From: Rutpela maculata
Lineage: Eukaryota > Arthropoda > Insecta > Coleoptera > Cerambycidae
Length of the DNA stretch: 64,000 nucleotides
Assembly (NCBI GenBank): GCA_936432065.2
Contig: OW386292.2
Coordinates: 99,281,829-99,345,828 of the forward strand
Reading direction: 5' to 3'
In this document: in pieces, positions 1-11,497 of the stretch
How positions within the stretch are numbered: position 1 is the first letter of the stretch
Layout: each line of letters begins with the position of its first letter
Notes under the pieces: generated by a model
Seen by the model: the letters and a program-made list of their open reading frames with translations, nothing else
Database searches by the model: none
What the model was told of the DNA's origin: nothing
Program-made: the position numbers and the translations under genes

Positions 1-141
1 CAAGTTTCGCCACACTCGTACACAATCTCCCACTGCCATTGCCAAAGAAATAGCTCTCCAGGAATTTTCTTTTAAGAGATTATTTTTATAATCAGCTAGA
101 CTTGCTCGTTGAATTAAATTAATGAAGATTGCTTCATCCAT
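1..141 (-). CDS. MADF-domain protein, N-terminal exon (partial, runs off the left edge)
   Basis: Read on the minus strand from an ATG at 141, an uninterrupted 47-codon frame runs to the window edge. It begins MDEAIFINLIQRASL, continues DYKNNLLKENSWRAISLAM and ends DCVRVWRNL. This spacing of LI, DYK, a tryptophan 25-30 residues on, and the C-x3-W-RNL ending is that of the MADF domain (Myb/SANT-like DNA-binding module) at the very start of a protein. MADF proteins in insects are transcriptional regulators or transposon-encoded DNA-binding proteins; which applies cannot be decided here. There is no frame break, unlike most coding remnants nearby. The AT-rich DNA at 142-240 would be its 5' leader. 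Confidence 0.5.
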   Translation of the reverse strand, partial: MDEAIFINLIQRASLADYKNNLLKENSWRAISLAMAVGDCVRVWRNL

Positions 142-1580
142 TATGATATGCAATACTATTCGATAACACTAACACTGACGAAGAATCCCAAACTGAAACT
201 GACTACTCAAGCACTGATTCGGGTCCCATTCATATTTTGATTGGTATATTCAAATATAATAATATTAATTTTATCCAATGAAAGCCTACACGTTCAAAAC
301 CAATAACTTTTCAAAATTCGAAATTAATAGCCTATTCTGCCAAATGTCACATTTATGGTGAAATCGTTTCTGTTTATATTATATCTGTGGTACAACTGTT
401 TTGCGAATGTACCCGATCATGTGCGCTCTTAAACAATTATGTAGCTGTAGTCGTAAGAAATAAAAATGAACCATTTCTTAAAGTATACGGCATAAGTTAA
501 GGCGACTATGAATGCCCGTATGAATTTAGGTACATTTATTTCTGATACGTCCTTCGGTTGTAGCATACGGCATACGCTACGTGCACACTGAGTGTGCTTT
601 TACTCTTTAAACTGTTGTACGGTCACAAGGACAGTACTACAAGTGTAATAATTTCGGACAGGGCTGCTCGTATAATTTGGATAAAATTTCCTTATAGGTA
701 GTCATTTAATAATTTAATTCGTTCCATTGGCTTGGAATGACGGTGTGTACAAACCCGTTTCTGTGCATATTTTTTGCGAGCATCTTCTCATAATAACACT
801 ACTCTAGGAGTGTCCCAGTATACTTTACACAAAACTCCAATTGTTGCAGAAAAAACTGAAGAATTTCGAAAAGATATAGCGGTTGGACGTCGCAGATTTC
901 AAAACACTCAACTTCTGCAGGAAAAAAATATCTACTTTTAAGCTGGCAACTAAATGAAGTGAAATTTCACAACTTCGCACTGCTATTAAACAAACTGCCT
1001 ATTAGAAGAATAAATTACTCAAGAAACATAAACAACACATTTTAGAAAATGTAGTCTGGTACCGCGGATTCCAGACGTAGTAGCGTTTGAAAAAACTGAT
1101 AACGCAGCAGATTCTTTACTTCAAAACTTCGTCGACTGAATATTGGTTTGTTCTATCTTCATATTTTATTTCAAATGACCTTTAAGTTCTATAAGAGTTT
1201 TCAGAATTGTTTTGATCTATCTCCATAAAAATATTTCAATTATCTTCTCCATTAATGCATATCTTTCTTATTAGCTTTATTGCATGTTCTCGCTACTACT
1301 AAATGTGTAAATATTGTTTTGTATTGTGTCCGTAAGCAACTCTATAGTATTACATTTATTTTATGTGTTTCTATTTCGATAAGGCATTGTACAAATTAGT
1401 TTATTCTATATCCTGAACACGTCAGAACTAATGCATCTCCTTCACAATTATTTACACCAATATGATTATTGAATTGAGCTTATGTCCCTATGATAGTAGT
1501 ATTGTTTTCTTCTATCTCTATATGCACCAATCAAAAGGCAATCCTTAATGCCTAAACTGAATTTTTATTGGTTAAAACAG
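142..1580. other. no recognisable gene; AT-rich intergenic or old repeat sequence
   Basis: No coding pattern or RNA gene is recognised. A short phrase, GTAGCATACGGCATACGC near 556, recurs near 40116, suggesting both stretches hold pieces of one dispersed repeat. The last 25 bases resemble 3686-3714 (TTTTTATTGG and a CGGCA core). Confidence 0.5.
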
Positions 1581-1593
1581 TACCGGCAGTTAA

Positions 1594-2081
1594 CGGAGGA
1601 GGTCCTAAAATGGGAAAAGGAACAAAAAGAGTCCTACTGGAGGAACACTCCAGGCCAAAGACGAGCAAAAAGGTTTATAACCTATTCAACGAAGAATGCC
1701 ACAAGGCTTCTCGAACTGGAAAAGTCCGATCTAAGGCTGATCACAGGCCTTCTAACTGGCCATTGCCCCTTGAGATATCATCTCAAGAACATGGGCATGG
1801 CAGAAGATGACAAATACAGATACTGTGAAGCTGCAACTGAAACTGCGGAACATATACTTTGTGAATGCAGGGTGCTAATCCGCATTAGGCTAAAGTACCT
1901 AGAACAGGCGGAATTAACGCCTGAAGACATAGGGAAATTAGCTCCCAGGAAAATCGCAAGCTTTGCAAAAAGTCTTGGAATCCTGGACAACTAGATGCAG
2001 GGTAATTCACAAAAGACCTTTTAGGTCGAGGTGAAGAAAGGCCAACCCAGGGCCAAGCGACCCCTTAAACAATCTACAATC
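1594..2081 (+). mobile_element. 5'-truncated LINE (Jockey/I-like), C-terminal ORF2 and 3' UTR, with 13-bp TSD
   Basis: The stretch is bounded by a perfect 13-bp direct repeat, TACCGGCAGTTAA, at 1581-1593 and 2082-2094, the target-site duplication of target-primed reverse transcription. The reading frame to 1994 ends in the cysteine/histidine module usual at the C-terminus of insect LINE ORF2 proteins: LTGHCPLRYHL, then CEAATETAEHILCEC and a basic tail. The 3' UTR runs 1995-2081 and ends in a short CAATCTA repeat. Only about 130 codons remain, so the copy was truncated at its 5' end on insertion and cannot move by itself. The codons upstream of 1594 in the same frame (from 1548) are target DNA, not element. 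Confidence 0.8.
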
Positions 2082-2439
2082 TACCGGCAGTTAATTTTTG
2101 TTCAGTTGGAAATAGAACGCTGAAGAGTTAAGTTGCACTTATCTGTGGATTTAAGATGGAAGAAAATTTGTGTTCACCTTGCTCCATCGCTTTCACCAGA
2201 AGCTACTAGGTAAGGATAATTTTTGCTATCGGCGTAAAAATTAATATTTTGTTAAAATAAATATTTGACTCCTTTTGTTTCTCATGCAAACCAGGTCTTA
2301 CATTATGTACAAGGTGTCTCATATTTGACTATGTTTACGGATCATCAGAGAAAATACAAATTCGTCGATTTTCATAAGATGCCGTGCTTACAATTAGACT
2401 TTTTGGAGAAAAATATACCAATTCAACTTTACTACTCAT

Positions 2440-3058
2440 GATAAAACTATTATAATTAAATTGTAACAATTATGTGACACAATAATATGATATAGAGGAC
2501 ATATAACCCGTCCCAGTTGCGTATCACAGAACAGAAATTCTATTGTCTCTAGCATTACAGATGTTCTTGAAAGGCAATGGAAATATAAATTTAATAGAAC
2601 AAAAGTTTTCAGAGCCTGGGCATGGAAACGTTCAGGAAATTGACAAAGCACATAGTTTAATTGAAAAACACATTCGAAATCTAGAAATATACAGTTCGTT
2701 AGAGCTAGTAAAAACTTTTCTCTCCATTCCAGATGGAAAATACAAATTCAGGGTGAGGCCTAACCACTATCAAATCAAAGCATCTGGCCTTCATTACAAT
2801 CGAGTACCTCATCCGAAAAAAAAAATGCTGAGATATTGCAGTGACCACATCTATACTATTTCCTATAAGGAATCTTTCTCAGATGGGGAAATTTCTGTAA
2901 ATATCAATCCCGACGAAATATTGATTTCTGCCATACCAAAACGTGTAATAATATTAGTGATGAAAAAAGGAGTCACTGCATTCAATGTTATCAACGATGC
3001 CCATCGAGGACAGAAACTTTTATTTATCCACATTTTTAAAGAACTACAAAGGAAATAA
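2440..3058 (+). pseudogene. fragment of an insect TE-type protein with QNRN / EPGH motifs (DUF7869-like)
   Basis: The frame just upstream reads SQNRNSIVS and then, one frameshift later near 2540, LALQMFLKG, QKFSEPGHGNVQEID and HSLIEKHIRNLEIY. The order QNRN, AL, QK-x-EPGH, a D/H-S-x-IE stretch and IY is the signature of a large family of insect proteins that I associate with DUF7869, an RNase H-like, transposon-linked domain. The downstream part (to ELQRK) is lysine-rich. The upstream half of the domain is missing. A second piece from the opposite half of the same type of protein lies at 62582-62790. The family name is from memory and less certain than the motif match. Confidence 0.5.
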
Positions 3059-3099
3059 AGGAAAAAAGTTAATGAGGAAGAGAAGAAAGAAAATGAAAG

Positions 3100-3420
3100 A
3101 GTACAAAGAAAAGTCAAATCAAGAAAAGCGGATCTTTGAAAAAAAAACACTCAAGGAAAAGATGGGGAAAAAATAAAGTAGGTAACAAACAAAAAAGTGA
3201 CAAAGAAAAATCTATTTAAGAAAAAGGAATCTTTAAAAAAACACAATCTAGGAAAACCTGAGGAAAAACATGAAGTAACAAATAAAAAAAGAGAAAGAAA
3301 ATAAAAACACTAACAAAAACGGGACAAAGAAAAATTAAATCAAGAAAAATCGATCTTTGAAAAAAACACTCAAGGAAAAGATGAGGAAAAAGAAAGTAAC
3401 AAATAATAAATCAAAGAAAA
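3100..3420 (+). repeat. three degenerate A-rich tandem units
   Basis: Three diverged copies of a unit containing CAAAGAAAA, AATCAAGAAAA, GATCTTTGAAAAAAA, CACTCAAGGAAAAGATGAGG and AAGTAACAAA begin near 3107, 3189 and 3333. The first and third are closest to each other. In translation they give lysine/glutamate-rich frames that continue the tail of the preceding protein fragment, so they may derive from a repetitive coding tail. Confidence 0.5.
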
Positions 3421-3777
3421 ATAGTTTGTCACATTTTTACATAATATGTATTTTATTTTTTAACTCTGGTTGTACTTTTAGGCGATTATGTTTTGTATTC
3501 ACTGTTGTGTGCAATAAATTCATGTGGTACTAATTATTGTTTTGTTTTATATCCCTGAAATGTGTTTTATCTCCACACTTCATACATATTTATCTCTTTA
3601 TCTCAAAATATCCATTTTATTCTATGTCCAAAATAAATTTTTCCTTAATTTTTTTTATTGTAAACGGAATACTATTAAAATCTATTTTTATTGGTAAATC
3701 GTTATACAGTATCGGCAAGCGTTTGTTTAGGTACGGCAATAAGAGCAAGCGAGAGCGAAGCAAGCAATGATGTAAAT

Positions 3778-4081
3778 TAAGGGACGTGTCACACTTTGCT
3801 CTGCTAAGGTACTGGTAGACGCGTTTATTGTGGGCGGTCGGTTAAGTCGTTGAAACTATGCAATACCTAATCCAGGACTTTCCGATACTGTATAGTCTGT
3901 TAAAGAGACAGACATAAATATGTTGCTATCTGCACAAAAAAGTTAACCAAACCGACTTTCTACACTTCAAATGCAATTTTCTCCGATTTAACTTTTTTGG
4001 ATATAGAACAAATCAATACTTAGTCGACGATTTGTTGAATATACGCTAAAATCGTGTTTTCGTTCAAACGAACGTCCCTTA
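3778..4081. mobile_element. candidate MITE with 10-bp terminal inverted repeats
   Basis: TAAGGGACGT at 3778-3787 is exactly inverted at 4072-4081 (ACGTCCCTTA). The 304 bp between hold no coding frame. Both ends abut short T/A-rich sequence, so a TA or TTA target duplication is possible but not provable. Ten matching bases is weak on its own. Confidence 0.35.
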
Positions 4082-4969
4082 GTTTTTTAGTATTTTTAGT
4101 TAACAGGTTGGTAACATGTTAAGTTGTGTATTTTGGACTTTTGTCTAAATATTAGTTGTGGCATTCTCTTAGTTTTCACTTGTAATGTAAATATTTAATA
4201 AAAGACGACTCCTTAATATTTACATTTTCTAAAAAAATGTCTAGTAAATCGACTCTATCAGCCCAAATTGCAAAAATATTGTTGACATATCTGTATCAGA
4301 TAACCATAAACTGGAGCTGGGACCTAACATTTTAACAAAAGAGGAATAGCAGAAAAAGAAAAATTAAAAAATCAGCAATAATACTTTTGAATGCGAGTTG
4401 AATTATTCTGTGAATGTTTGTACAACTTGATTACTAATGTTAAAAGAAGGACTTAACAAACTTAACATTATTTAACATAAAGCTATCAATAGTTCTGTGT
4501 AAGTAGTAAGTAACTACTAAATACTTAACCAGTCTTTTTCAGTTTGCGGCACACTTACTTGAGAAAGTCCACTCGATTTATCAGATAAAAAGATAGATAA
4601 GCGACAGTATATTGTGGAGAAGTGCAAATAAACTTCATAAAATATATTTTCACTAATTCAAATTGTTTGTTGTTTTGAAATAACTGCATTATTTTTTTCA
4701 CGTAGAAACGGCCGGATTTGTGTTTTGTTTCGTTATTTTTAATTCCTGATGAAATAAAACTAGAAAATATCGAATTAGTGTTTTGGATACACATATTTAT
4801 GGTGAGTAAATAAGCATATTATTTTTTAGTTTTGGACATAACCCATACGAGCTAGACCATTTCGTTTCGTGTGGTGTACCCTCGTGTACCATGAAACAAA
4901 ACTGTATCTTGTGCCTTGAAACAATGTGTTGAGGTAAAAAATTCTACAAAGTTCCCATTTTTTCCACAG
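4082..4969. other. no recognisable gene
   Basis: AT-rich sequence with short chance frames only. A splice-acceptor-like pyrimidine tract ending in CAG at about 4970 precedes the pogo-like gene. Confidence 0.5.
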
Positions 4970-4975
4970 GTTGCA

Positions 4976-5825
4976 ATGCCACGGTGCAAAGTAGGTCAGA
5001 AAAGGGCTTCGGTGGATTCTGAAAATGTAGGCAAAGTTATAGCAGCTGTCTCATGAGATAAAGACAGGAACATTTCTTTGTGTGAAGCCTAAGATATATA
5101 ATGTAGAACTCGCCACTCTCTCACGGCAGCTAAAACATTTTAAGGAAAGTGGAGATAAAAACTTCACTACAAGGCAAAAATGGATGTACATAATGTTTTC
5201 AATGGAGAAGAGGAATCACATTCAGTAAAATACATTATTTATATTGCAAAAATGTAGTATGGTCCCAGCAAAATGGGAGTTCGAAAACTTGCATTCAAAT
5301 ATGTCAAGGTGAATGGAAAAAAATCCAAAAATATGGAAAGAAAATGGAATTGCTGCAGAGGAATTGATGCATCTTTTCATGAAGAGGCATAAACAGTTGT
5401 CTATCAGGAAACCCGAGGCTAGTCTCTCCAGATCAACAAGTTTTAATCGTACGAATATAGATCAGTTTTTTGTGAATATAAAACAAGTCCATGACATGTG
5501 GCACGATATTAGCTGAAAGAATACCGATGAGACTGATTTGCTAACTGTACACACTACTGCTAGAAATGTTGCTCCCAAAGGTATCAAACAATTAGGAAAG
5601 GTTACGTCAGCAAAGCGTGCTACTTTAATCACAGTAATTGCAACAATTAGTGCAAGCGGTAATCGCATCCCGCCTTTAATGGTCTTTCCGCGAGTTAATT
5701 TCAAAGATTAGTGTTGCTAATCCAAGCGGTTGGTCAACTGAACAAATATTCGGAAAATTTATAAGTCATTTCATTTCCCATGTTAAACCCACAAAAGAAG
5801 AAGCAGTTTTATTAATTCTCGGCAA
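4976..5825 (+). pseudogene. pogo/Tigger-like (DDE_1) transposase, broken
   Basis: The start MPRCKVGQKRASVDSENVG is the typical opening of pogo/Tigger-type transposases, which begin with a helix-turn-helix DNA-binding region. Several frameshifts and stops follow. Later pieces read YGPSKMGVRKLAFKY, LFMKRHKQLSIRKPEA, SRSTSFNRTNIDQFF, a DET catalytic-type motif at about 5526-5534, then APKGIKQLGKVTSAKRATL, GNRIPPLMVFPRV, NPSGWSTEQIFGKF and HVKPTKEEAVLLIL. These are, in order, the middle of the DDE domain. The copy stops abruptly near 5825, before the last catalytic acid. At least four frame breaks show it is dead. A separate pogo-like C-terminus lies at 41860-42281. Confidence 0.75.
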
Positions 5826-6340
5826 GAGAATTTTTCAACCTGCCCCATCATAATTCTACACTCTATACAGTGTATTTGCTTTTTTGTATTCAATTATTTA
5901 ATGCTGTCATAAAAAAGAACATGTACGTATGACACTAATCACTTGTATAATTGAACGTGCCGAATTCAGCGCGCCTGACGATCATTACACGAGTCTGGCA
6001 AGGCTTTAGGGGTGTTCCACATTAGCCAGATTGTATTTTAAGCTGTTATTATAATATAGGCCATCATCTGATAAATTTTCATGACTGCGAAAATGAGGGA
6101 AATTTTTTTGATGAAAACTTTTCAGTTTTTCACCTGCCAGACATATTATCCATACTCACAGATTAGCCAGACTATTTTTTTTACTTAACTTCAGTATACC
6201 TCTTTCTACTAGAACTATTTTTATCACTGGGAAAAAAAGGGCAGTGTATTCGTATGTTCTGACGCATTTTCCGCCTCAACCCATCGGAAAACCCCCCCCT
6301 AAATATATATGAATTTTGCTTAGAATTACTAACCGAACAA
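5826..6340. other. no recognisable gene
   Basis: AT-rich. The phrase ATTAGCCAGA occurs twice (about 6023 and 6163). Nothing else stands out. Confidence 0.4.
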
Positions 6341-6344
6341 TTCT

Positions 6345-6530
6345 ATCCATGTTTGCTGACTGGGAAAATAAGTACCGAAAATCGTCACTGCCTCCTGGTC
6401 TATTATTCTTCATGGAAAATTCCAATTGCTTATTTTGTGTCTGAGAATGGTGTTAATAACAAAGAATTGTCAGACATTGTTAACCATTTAATAAATTCAT
6501 TGTTTAGTTTATTTAACAAACTTTTTTTCA
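6345..6530 (+). pseudogene. P-element-like (THAP9-type) transposase fragment
   Basis: The frame contains WKIPIAYFVSENGVNNKEL followed by VNHLINSLFSLF. P-element and THAP9 transposases carry a W-K-x-P-I-x-Y-F segment of this kind inside their RNase H-like core, followed by an amphipathic stretch. Only about 60 codons match and no flanking domain is seen in the next kilobase, so this is an isolated fragment. A second, larger P-like gene lies at 24486-30680; the two are not obviously one element. Confidence 0.4.
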
Positions 6531-7187
6531 TTTATTGGACTATAGAAGGTGATCTACCAAGATGGGATTCTGCCGAAACGTCGTCTAGACAACTACGCGG
6601 GAGCGGCCACATGAGGTAGATGTTTTATTGTAATATTTAATTTCAGGTGTTCATCAAACAGCTGTGCTAAAACTTAATTTTCTACAGAATCATTCTAGTA
6701 GTGAATCTGTGACAACTAGAAAAGGGAAAGAAATGTACGTTTGCAAGAGTATGCTATTGGAGAGGACGAGATGGAGGATTCATCCTCAGACGAACTTTCT
6801 AGGCCTCCCAAAGATTGCACTGTAGAAAGTATTTCGGTCTATTGCGGTAGTAAATCTGCACAATCATCATCACGTAATTTAAAATTAGGACAACTTATGC
6901 AGGAACCAATTGGAACATTTATATCTACAAATTTAACATCCTCCTCATCAAACAATTTAAAAAAAAAAACGCTTACTTACATAAGAGCAGCTTTATTACG
7001 TTTTTTAAGTCTGAAAAGCTTTGCTTGCCGTTTCTTCCAGACCAGTTATATTCAAGAATTAAACTGTTGCTAGTCAGTTTGGCCACAGTTAGCCTAGTTG
7101 TCTGGACAACATCCTTCCTTCCAATAACTTGCAGTATTAGACGCTAAAATGAAATAAATAAGTACTGATACTATCCTATCAGTTACC
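6531..7187 (+). other. unrecognised stretch with a serine-rich frame (6741-7073)
   Basis: A 110-codon frame starts MQEYAIGEDEMEDSSSDEL and is rich in serine and acidic residues in its first half, then becomes basic and hydrophobic. It matches no family I know and sits between transposon fragments, so it may be a chance frame. A short CAG-ended pyrimidine tract is not evident before it. Confidence 0.2.
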
Positions 7188-7425
7188 TTACAGTTTTGGT
7201 TATTTCATAATCATCAGCCAATCTCTTATTGAAGATTTTCAATTCATCCGCAGCTGAAATTGGCAGCGTCATGTTTTCATTACTGTCCGTTAAAGGCTCG
7301 TCATTTTTATCCAAGTGCCGTAGTTCTTCGGCCATTTTTTCTAGTGCAGTGAAAACCTTACCTAATAGCATTGGAATAGAAGGATTTATTTTGATATATT
7401 CAGCAAAAGGAGATCATGCAAGGAC
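7188..7425 (-). CDS. DUF4806-domain exon (partial)
   Basis: On the minus strand an unbroken frame reads AEYIKINPSIPMLLGKVF, a charged linker, LPISAADELKIFNKRLADD and YEITKTV, and is followed directly by a GTAACT splice-donor-like sequence (AAG/GTAACT at about 7187). A hydrophobic start, a linker, then LP-x-S-x-x-E-L-x-x-F-N-x-x-L-x-D-D is the beginning of the DUF4806 domain, a domain of unknown function expanded in insects. The rest of the domain would lie on the next exon, which I cannot find downstream on the minus strand. The frame is clean, so a living gene or a recently dead copy is possible. Confidence 0.5.
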
Positions 7426-7639
7426 TTTACACATTATATATGTTCGATAGATCTAATAATAAATGTTTACTTTAAGAATTATTTAAGTTTAATTAATTTT
7501 TTTTACCATTACTTGTAAATGGAATAACAATGTGTTCTGCTTATGTCCCACATAAGTGTTACTATTAATTTCCAAATTTTCACTCAGTAATAACATATCT
7601 AAAAATGCAATTACTTATCATATCAGATAAAAAACAAAA

Positions 7640-7910
7640 CAAAACAAAATCGTATCTTTAAAGACTATTATAAATCCTATAAAAAGGTGTATAATGGAGT
7701 CATAAGACGAGCAAAAAGATGCATTTTGACAATACTATTATAAACTCCGCAAACAAGTCTAGAACTGTATGGAAAATAATACACAGTTGTTCTGAAAATG
7801 AGCCAAACATGCACCGTAACTTGGAAATAAAAAATGAGACCATTACAGGTAAAGAAATAATCTCCAATGAATTTAACAACTTCCTTATTAATTTACCAAA
7901 AACTATTTAA
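7640..7910 (+). mobile_element. LINE ORF2 fragment (linker before reverse transcriptase)
   Basis: The frame reads VYNGVIRRAKRCIFDNTII, NSANKSRTVWKIIHSCSEN and then ITGKEIISNEFNNFLINL. A basic K-x-Y / R-A-K-R segment, N-K-S-x-T-V-W-x-I-I, and I-x-x-E-F-N-N-F is the stretch between endonuclease and RT in Jockey-superfamily and related LINEs. Neither endonuclease nor RT remains on either side. It abuts a Harbinger-like transposase at about 7920. Confidence 0.55.
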
Positions 7911-7919
7911 GAAAAATGT

Positions 7920-8466
7920 GAGGTTACGGTTACCTATACCTTTTATAGCACGCTATGCGAGGGTAGTTTCTATAATAGACTATCTAGAAATAGAAAAGCC
8001 AAGCAATCCACTTCATTGGTCCTTAACGTGGTCACAGTATAAGGCTTGTAATACTAACAAATACTTAATTTCATGTACACCAGATGAACAAGTGAATTTT
8101 ATTTCGGATGTCGTGCTTCAGATGTGATAATAGTGGAAGATTGTAAAATGACTCCTGATGTTGCAGTAATGGCTGACAGAGGGTTTAAAACGTTTCACAC
8201 TTACTACAGCAAAAATCTTGTGTTCTTATACGCCCACCATCAGTATTGGCTACAGTTCCCAGGACACAGCAAGAGGTGAAAGAATCAAAAAGAATTGCAG
8301 CGCTGCGCATACATGTGGAACGTGTAATAGGTAGACTCAGAGAATTTAACATGTTGCTGCCCCACGCATGCGTTGATAATGATCATATTGTATTACTTGA
8401 TTATATAATTATTGTTGCATGTGGCATTATGAATTTACAAGATTTGTTAATAAAAGGTCAAAGTTA
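7920..8466 (+). pseudogene. Harbinger / DDE_Tnp_4-type transposase, C-terminal half
   Basis: Successive frames read IEKPSNPLHWSLTWSQYKAC, KYLISCTPDEQVNFISDVV, IVEDCKMTPDVAVMADRGF and, from 8264, VKESKRIAALRIHVERVIGR followed by LREFNMLLPHACVDN. The order ends with the ADRG catalytic-type motif and H-V-E-R-V-I-G-R, which marks the DDE_4 family used by PIF/Harbinger and related ISL2EU-like elements; the last E is usually catalytic. At least two frameshifts separate the pieces (about 8126 and 8240), and the N-terminal DNA-binding part is absent. The last frame reaches a natural stop at 8466. Confidence 0.65.
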
Positions 8467-8833
8467 ATTTTATACAGAACTTTAATATTTTTTCATAGAA
8501 TATTTACAAATAAAATACAACTTTTTACAGTAACTAAATATTTCTAGGTAACACATGTACAAAAAATAAGAACTAGGGTAGGTAAAGCATGTCAAAACTT
8601 AGGTCGTAAACTCAAAAATAATACTTTTTAAAAGTGAATCTATATCCTGGCGTGTTAAGTGTAATAATCACATATTACTACAAAACGCTGTTTAATTCGA
8701 TTTTAGCAAACACCGACCGAAAGACTTATTCTTAATTGAAATAAGGAGACACATATTCACCCCGAATGGGTGAACAGGAAAAGGGATGTTTTTAAGCGTG
8801 AAATTTGACACGTACAGACCCATGTGCTCTATT

Positions 8834-8953
8834 GATTTCCTCGAGTACAATGGAAGCACAGAGGGTTTCCTCGAGTACAATGGATGCGTAGTGGGTTTCC
8901 CCGAGTACTATGAATGTGCAGTGAACTATGGATGCGCAGTGGGTTTCCCCGAG
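8834..8953 (+). repeat. 30-bp tandem repeat, about four units
   Basis: Units start at 8834, 8864 and 8894 with an exact 30-bp spacing. A shortened unit of 18 bp (8924-8941) and the first 12 bases of a fifth unit follow. The shared core is GGTTTCCTCGAGTACAATGG then ATGCGCAGTG. Copies differ by a few bases each, so the array is not recent. Confidence 0.8.
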
Positions 8954-11200
8954 CTAGTATAATTTATAAATTCTTTGATTTGTTCTTAATAAAATATTTA
9001 TATATTTAGTTGAACAATGAACTTACCTCATCCCCCTAATTGATATGTTATAAGCAGCAGTTATCAGTCAACAACATACGTTTTGCCACATATTACCTAC
9101 CCTAAATGCATTTTTATTTCAACCCCTGATATATTTATCACGACATAGAGAAAGTAAGACAAGTTTTCCATGTCCACGAATAACATAATAAATAATCTAA
9201 GGAAAACAAAACGAAAAATTCATTATTTTATGCCACTAATAAGTAATTTTACTATACCCTAGTTTGATATTATTTTTATTTTCATTTACCCATATATTGT
9301 TTATTTCTTGGGAAAAATGGTATTGCTTGTTACACAAATTTTTCTTAAACTTTAAATATAGATTAAACAATACATAACATTCTTAATTATCAGCGTGCCT
9401 ATTATGCAAAACTTTGTTAAAAATATAATATTAGCTAAAGACTGGTGTGCACTTATGTTTATTAGACATTATTATTATTATTTATGTACTTTAAACCTAA
9501 ATTAAATATTACAAAGCCCCATTCGAAGCCAATTTAGGATCAGACTAGCAGAGGTTTAAATATCATCTGTCAACTGTGGCCTTTTATTAGCATAATTATT
9601 TACTAACACAAATTAACATAACATAATTTATTTACTCAGTAATATAAATATATAAGCTAAACCTAGCTTAGTATAGGTCTAGAATATTTGTGAACGTAAA
9701 TAACAGTTTGTAGTTCAGGCCCAAAATTGATAGACAATATTTAAACTTGCAATAGTCTTACATTAAATTTGTCACTTAATTTGGCTCAAAATAAACTTCA
9801 TAATTATTAATAGGCTTAGAATTTAAAATTTAATATTCAATTTACTCATTATTTTTTCAACACAGAAATAGTGCTCGACCCCAAAATACGGCAGCAAATA
9901 TAATGGAGCAAATACTCCTCCATTAAACTTCGACAATATTCAAAATCATAATCGATTAACAAAATGTTCACTTTTTTGATATTTCAAAATGTAATATAAT
10001 GCATAATACCGTATTACTTTGCTCATTTTCGTTTGACACTATTTGATTTTTTAGATTTATTGTGAAATTTTTAATGTAGTGCATCCTTTTTTTAGTGATA
10101 TTAAATGCTATTGCAATTGATTTCTTATATTCTGAAAATTTTAATGAACCTTGTGATATTTTTGTAATAGTAGAGCGGCAGCTAAGTGGCTTTTTCGGCA
10201 GCTCATCGTTTTATGAACTTTTATGGTTTAATGGATGATAACGACTCATAAAATCGACTTCTGGCGGGGCACCTTCTGTCAGGAGCGTCACGAACACTGT
10301 TTAAAAATCAGTGAAATCATGTCATCGTTACAAGGCTCATTTTTTTTTGTGTGTACATATTTTTTGTTTAGAATGAATAAAATAAGATCGCCAGAAAGTG
10401 TGGGCCGTCAGGAGGCGCAACCGCAATTGGCTCTTGTAAATTGTTTTCATCCATAATTAAATTATCTAACTTGTTTTGTGTAGCGATTCCACAGCACCAA
10501 GAGTACCCTTCTCCTAAAAAGTCGAGAACCCTTTTTTTATTTCTAAGGGATGATTCTACTTGAGTGATATAATTCTTTAGGTAACCAGTACCCCAGGTAC
10601 GATTCAAATGCTGTTTCTAACCTATCTATATTAGCTAACATTTCACATTCCGGATGATTTTTTTTATGACGGAGCTCCCCTTAAACTGTTTATCATCTCT
10701 CTTTTCCCTCTCATATCAATTGGCTTCATACACAAGTGTTGCTTCATAATTCACGGTAGTGGGCAGGGCCCACCAAAACACTCCTGCTGATATCTCTGGT
10801 GTTTGGGAATTCACATATCCCAGAAGGAAACGAACGAAATATCTATACAATAAAACTTAGGATGCTCTATTTGTTTAAATCTATGTTATGCGAAAAAATA
10901 GACAAATAAATATGTTTTCCTACACCTATTTAATTATAAGACAATCATTAGCATTATTTTGTGAAAAATAACGCGTATAATTCACTGTAGTGAATTATCG
11001 ATTCATAATTCACTGCGTCTGGCCAATCACAAATACAAATTCAAAAATCACTGTTTCGCTGATTTAATGATATTTTAAATCGACCGCGATCAACTCGGCT
11101 GACAATAAACTCATGTGACAACCAACTGTATCGCCATATTGTTTGTTTACGTTTTCCAACGAATGCACTTCTTACGAGTAGGTACCGATTAATGTGCCTT
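8954..11200. other. long AT-rich stretch without recognisable genes
   Basis: Few frames longer than 60 codons, and none matches a family. A perfect 10-bp inverted repeat ATAATTCACT/AGTGAATTAT with a 2-base spacer lies at 10977-10998, and the same half-site phrase recurs near 10747 and 11005. A frame on the minus strand at 10368-10607 has no recognisable motif. Confidence 0.5.
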
Positions 11201-11234
11201 AATTTTGTGTTGAAACTGATATATCAACGTTAAA

Positions 11235-11436
11235 ATGGATATTAGCAGTGATGAAGAAAATTGTACTCCACCAGGAATACTCCAAATGGCTCAAACAACA
11301 ACCGAGAATCTTCTACCTGCAAAATCCAAGAAAGTCTACGAGCCTGTATACAAAATCATATATGGAATGGCGTCATCGTAAGAAAATCAGTTCTTTCTCT
11401 GAAAATGTTATGTTAATAGGTGTGGAGAAAGCATAG
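11235..11436 (+). pseudogene. Crypton-like tyrosine recombinase, N-terminal exon fragment
   Basis: From ATG at 11235 the frame reads MDISSDEENCTPPGILQMA, TTTENLLPAKSKKVYEPVY, then after a one-base slip EWRHRKKISSFSENVML. An LLP-x-K-S-x-x-x-Y-x-x-x-Y segment followed by W and S-x-x-S-E-N-V-L is the SAM-like N-terminal domain of the tyrosine-recombinase-type proteins (Crypton-derived, DUF3504-like) common in insects. The catalytic domain is absent here; a decayed catalytic domain of the same general class is found at 35620-36520. The frameshift near 11362 indicates a pseudogene or a TE remnant. Confidence 0.5.
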
Positions 11437-11497
11437 TATTACATTCGTGATTATGACCATTATTCATAGAGAATATCATCTTCGTGAATAATGGCTG

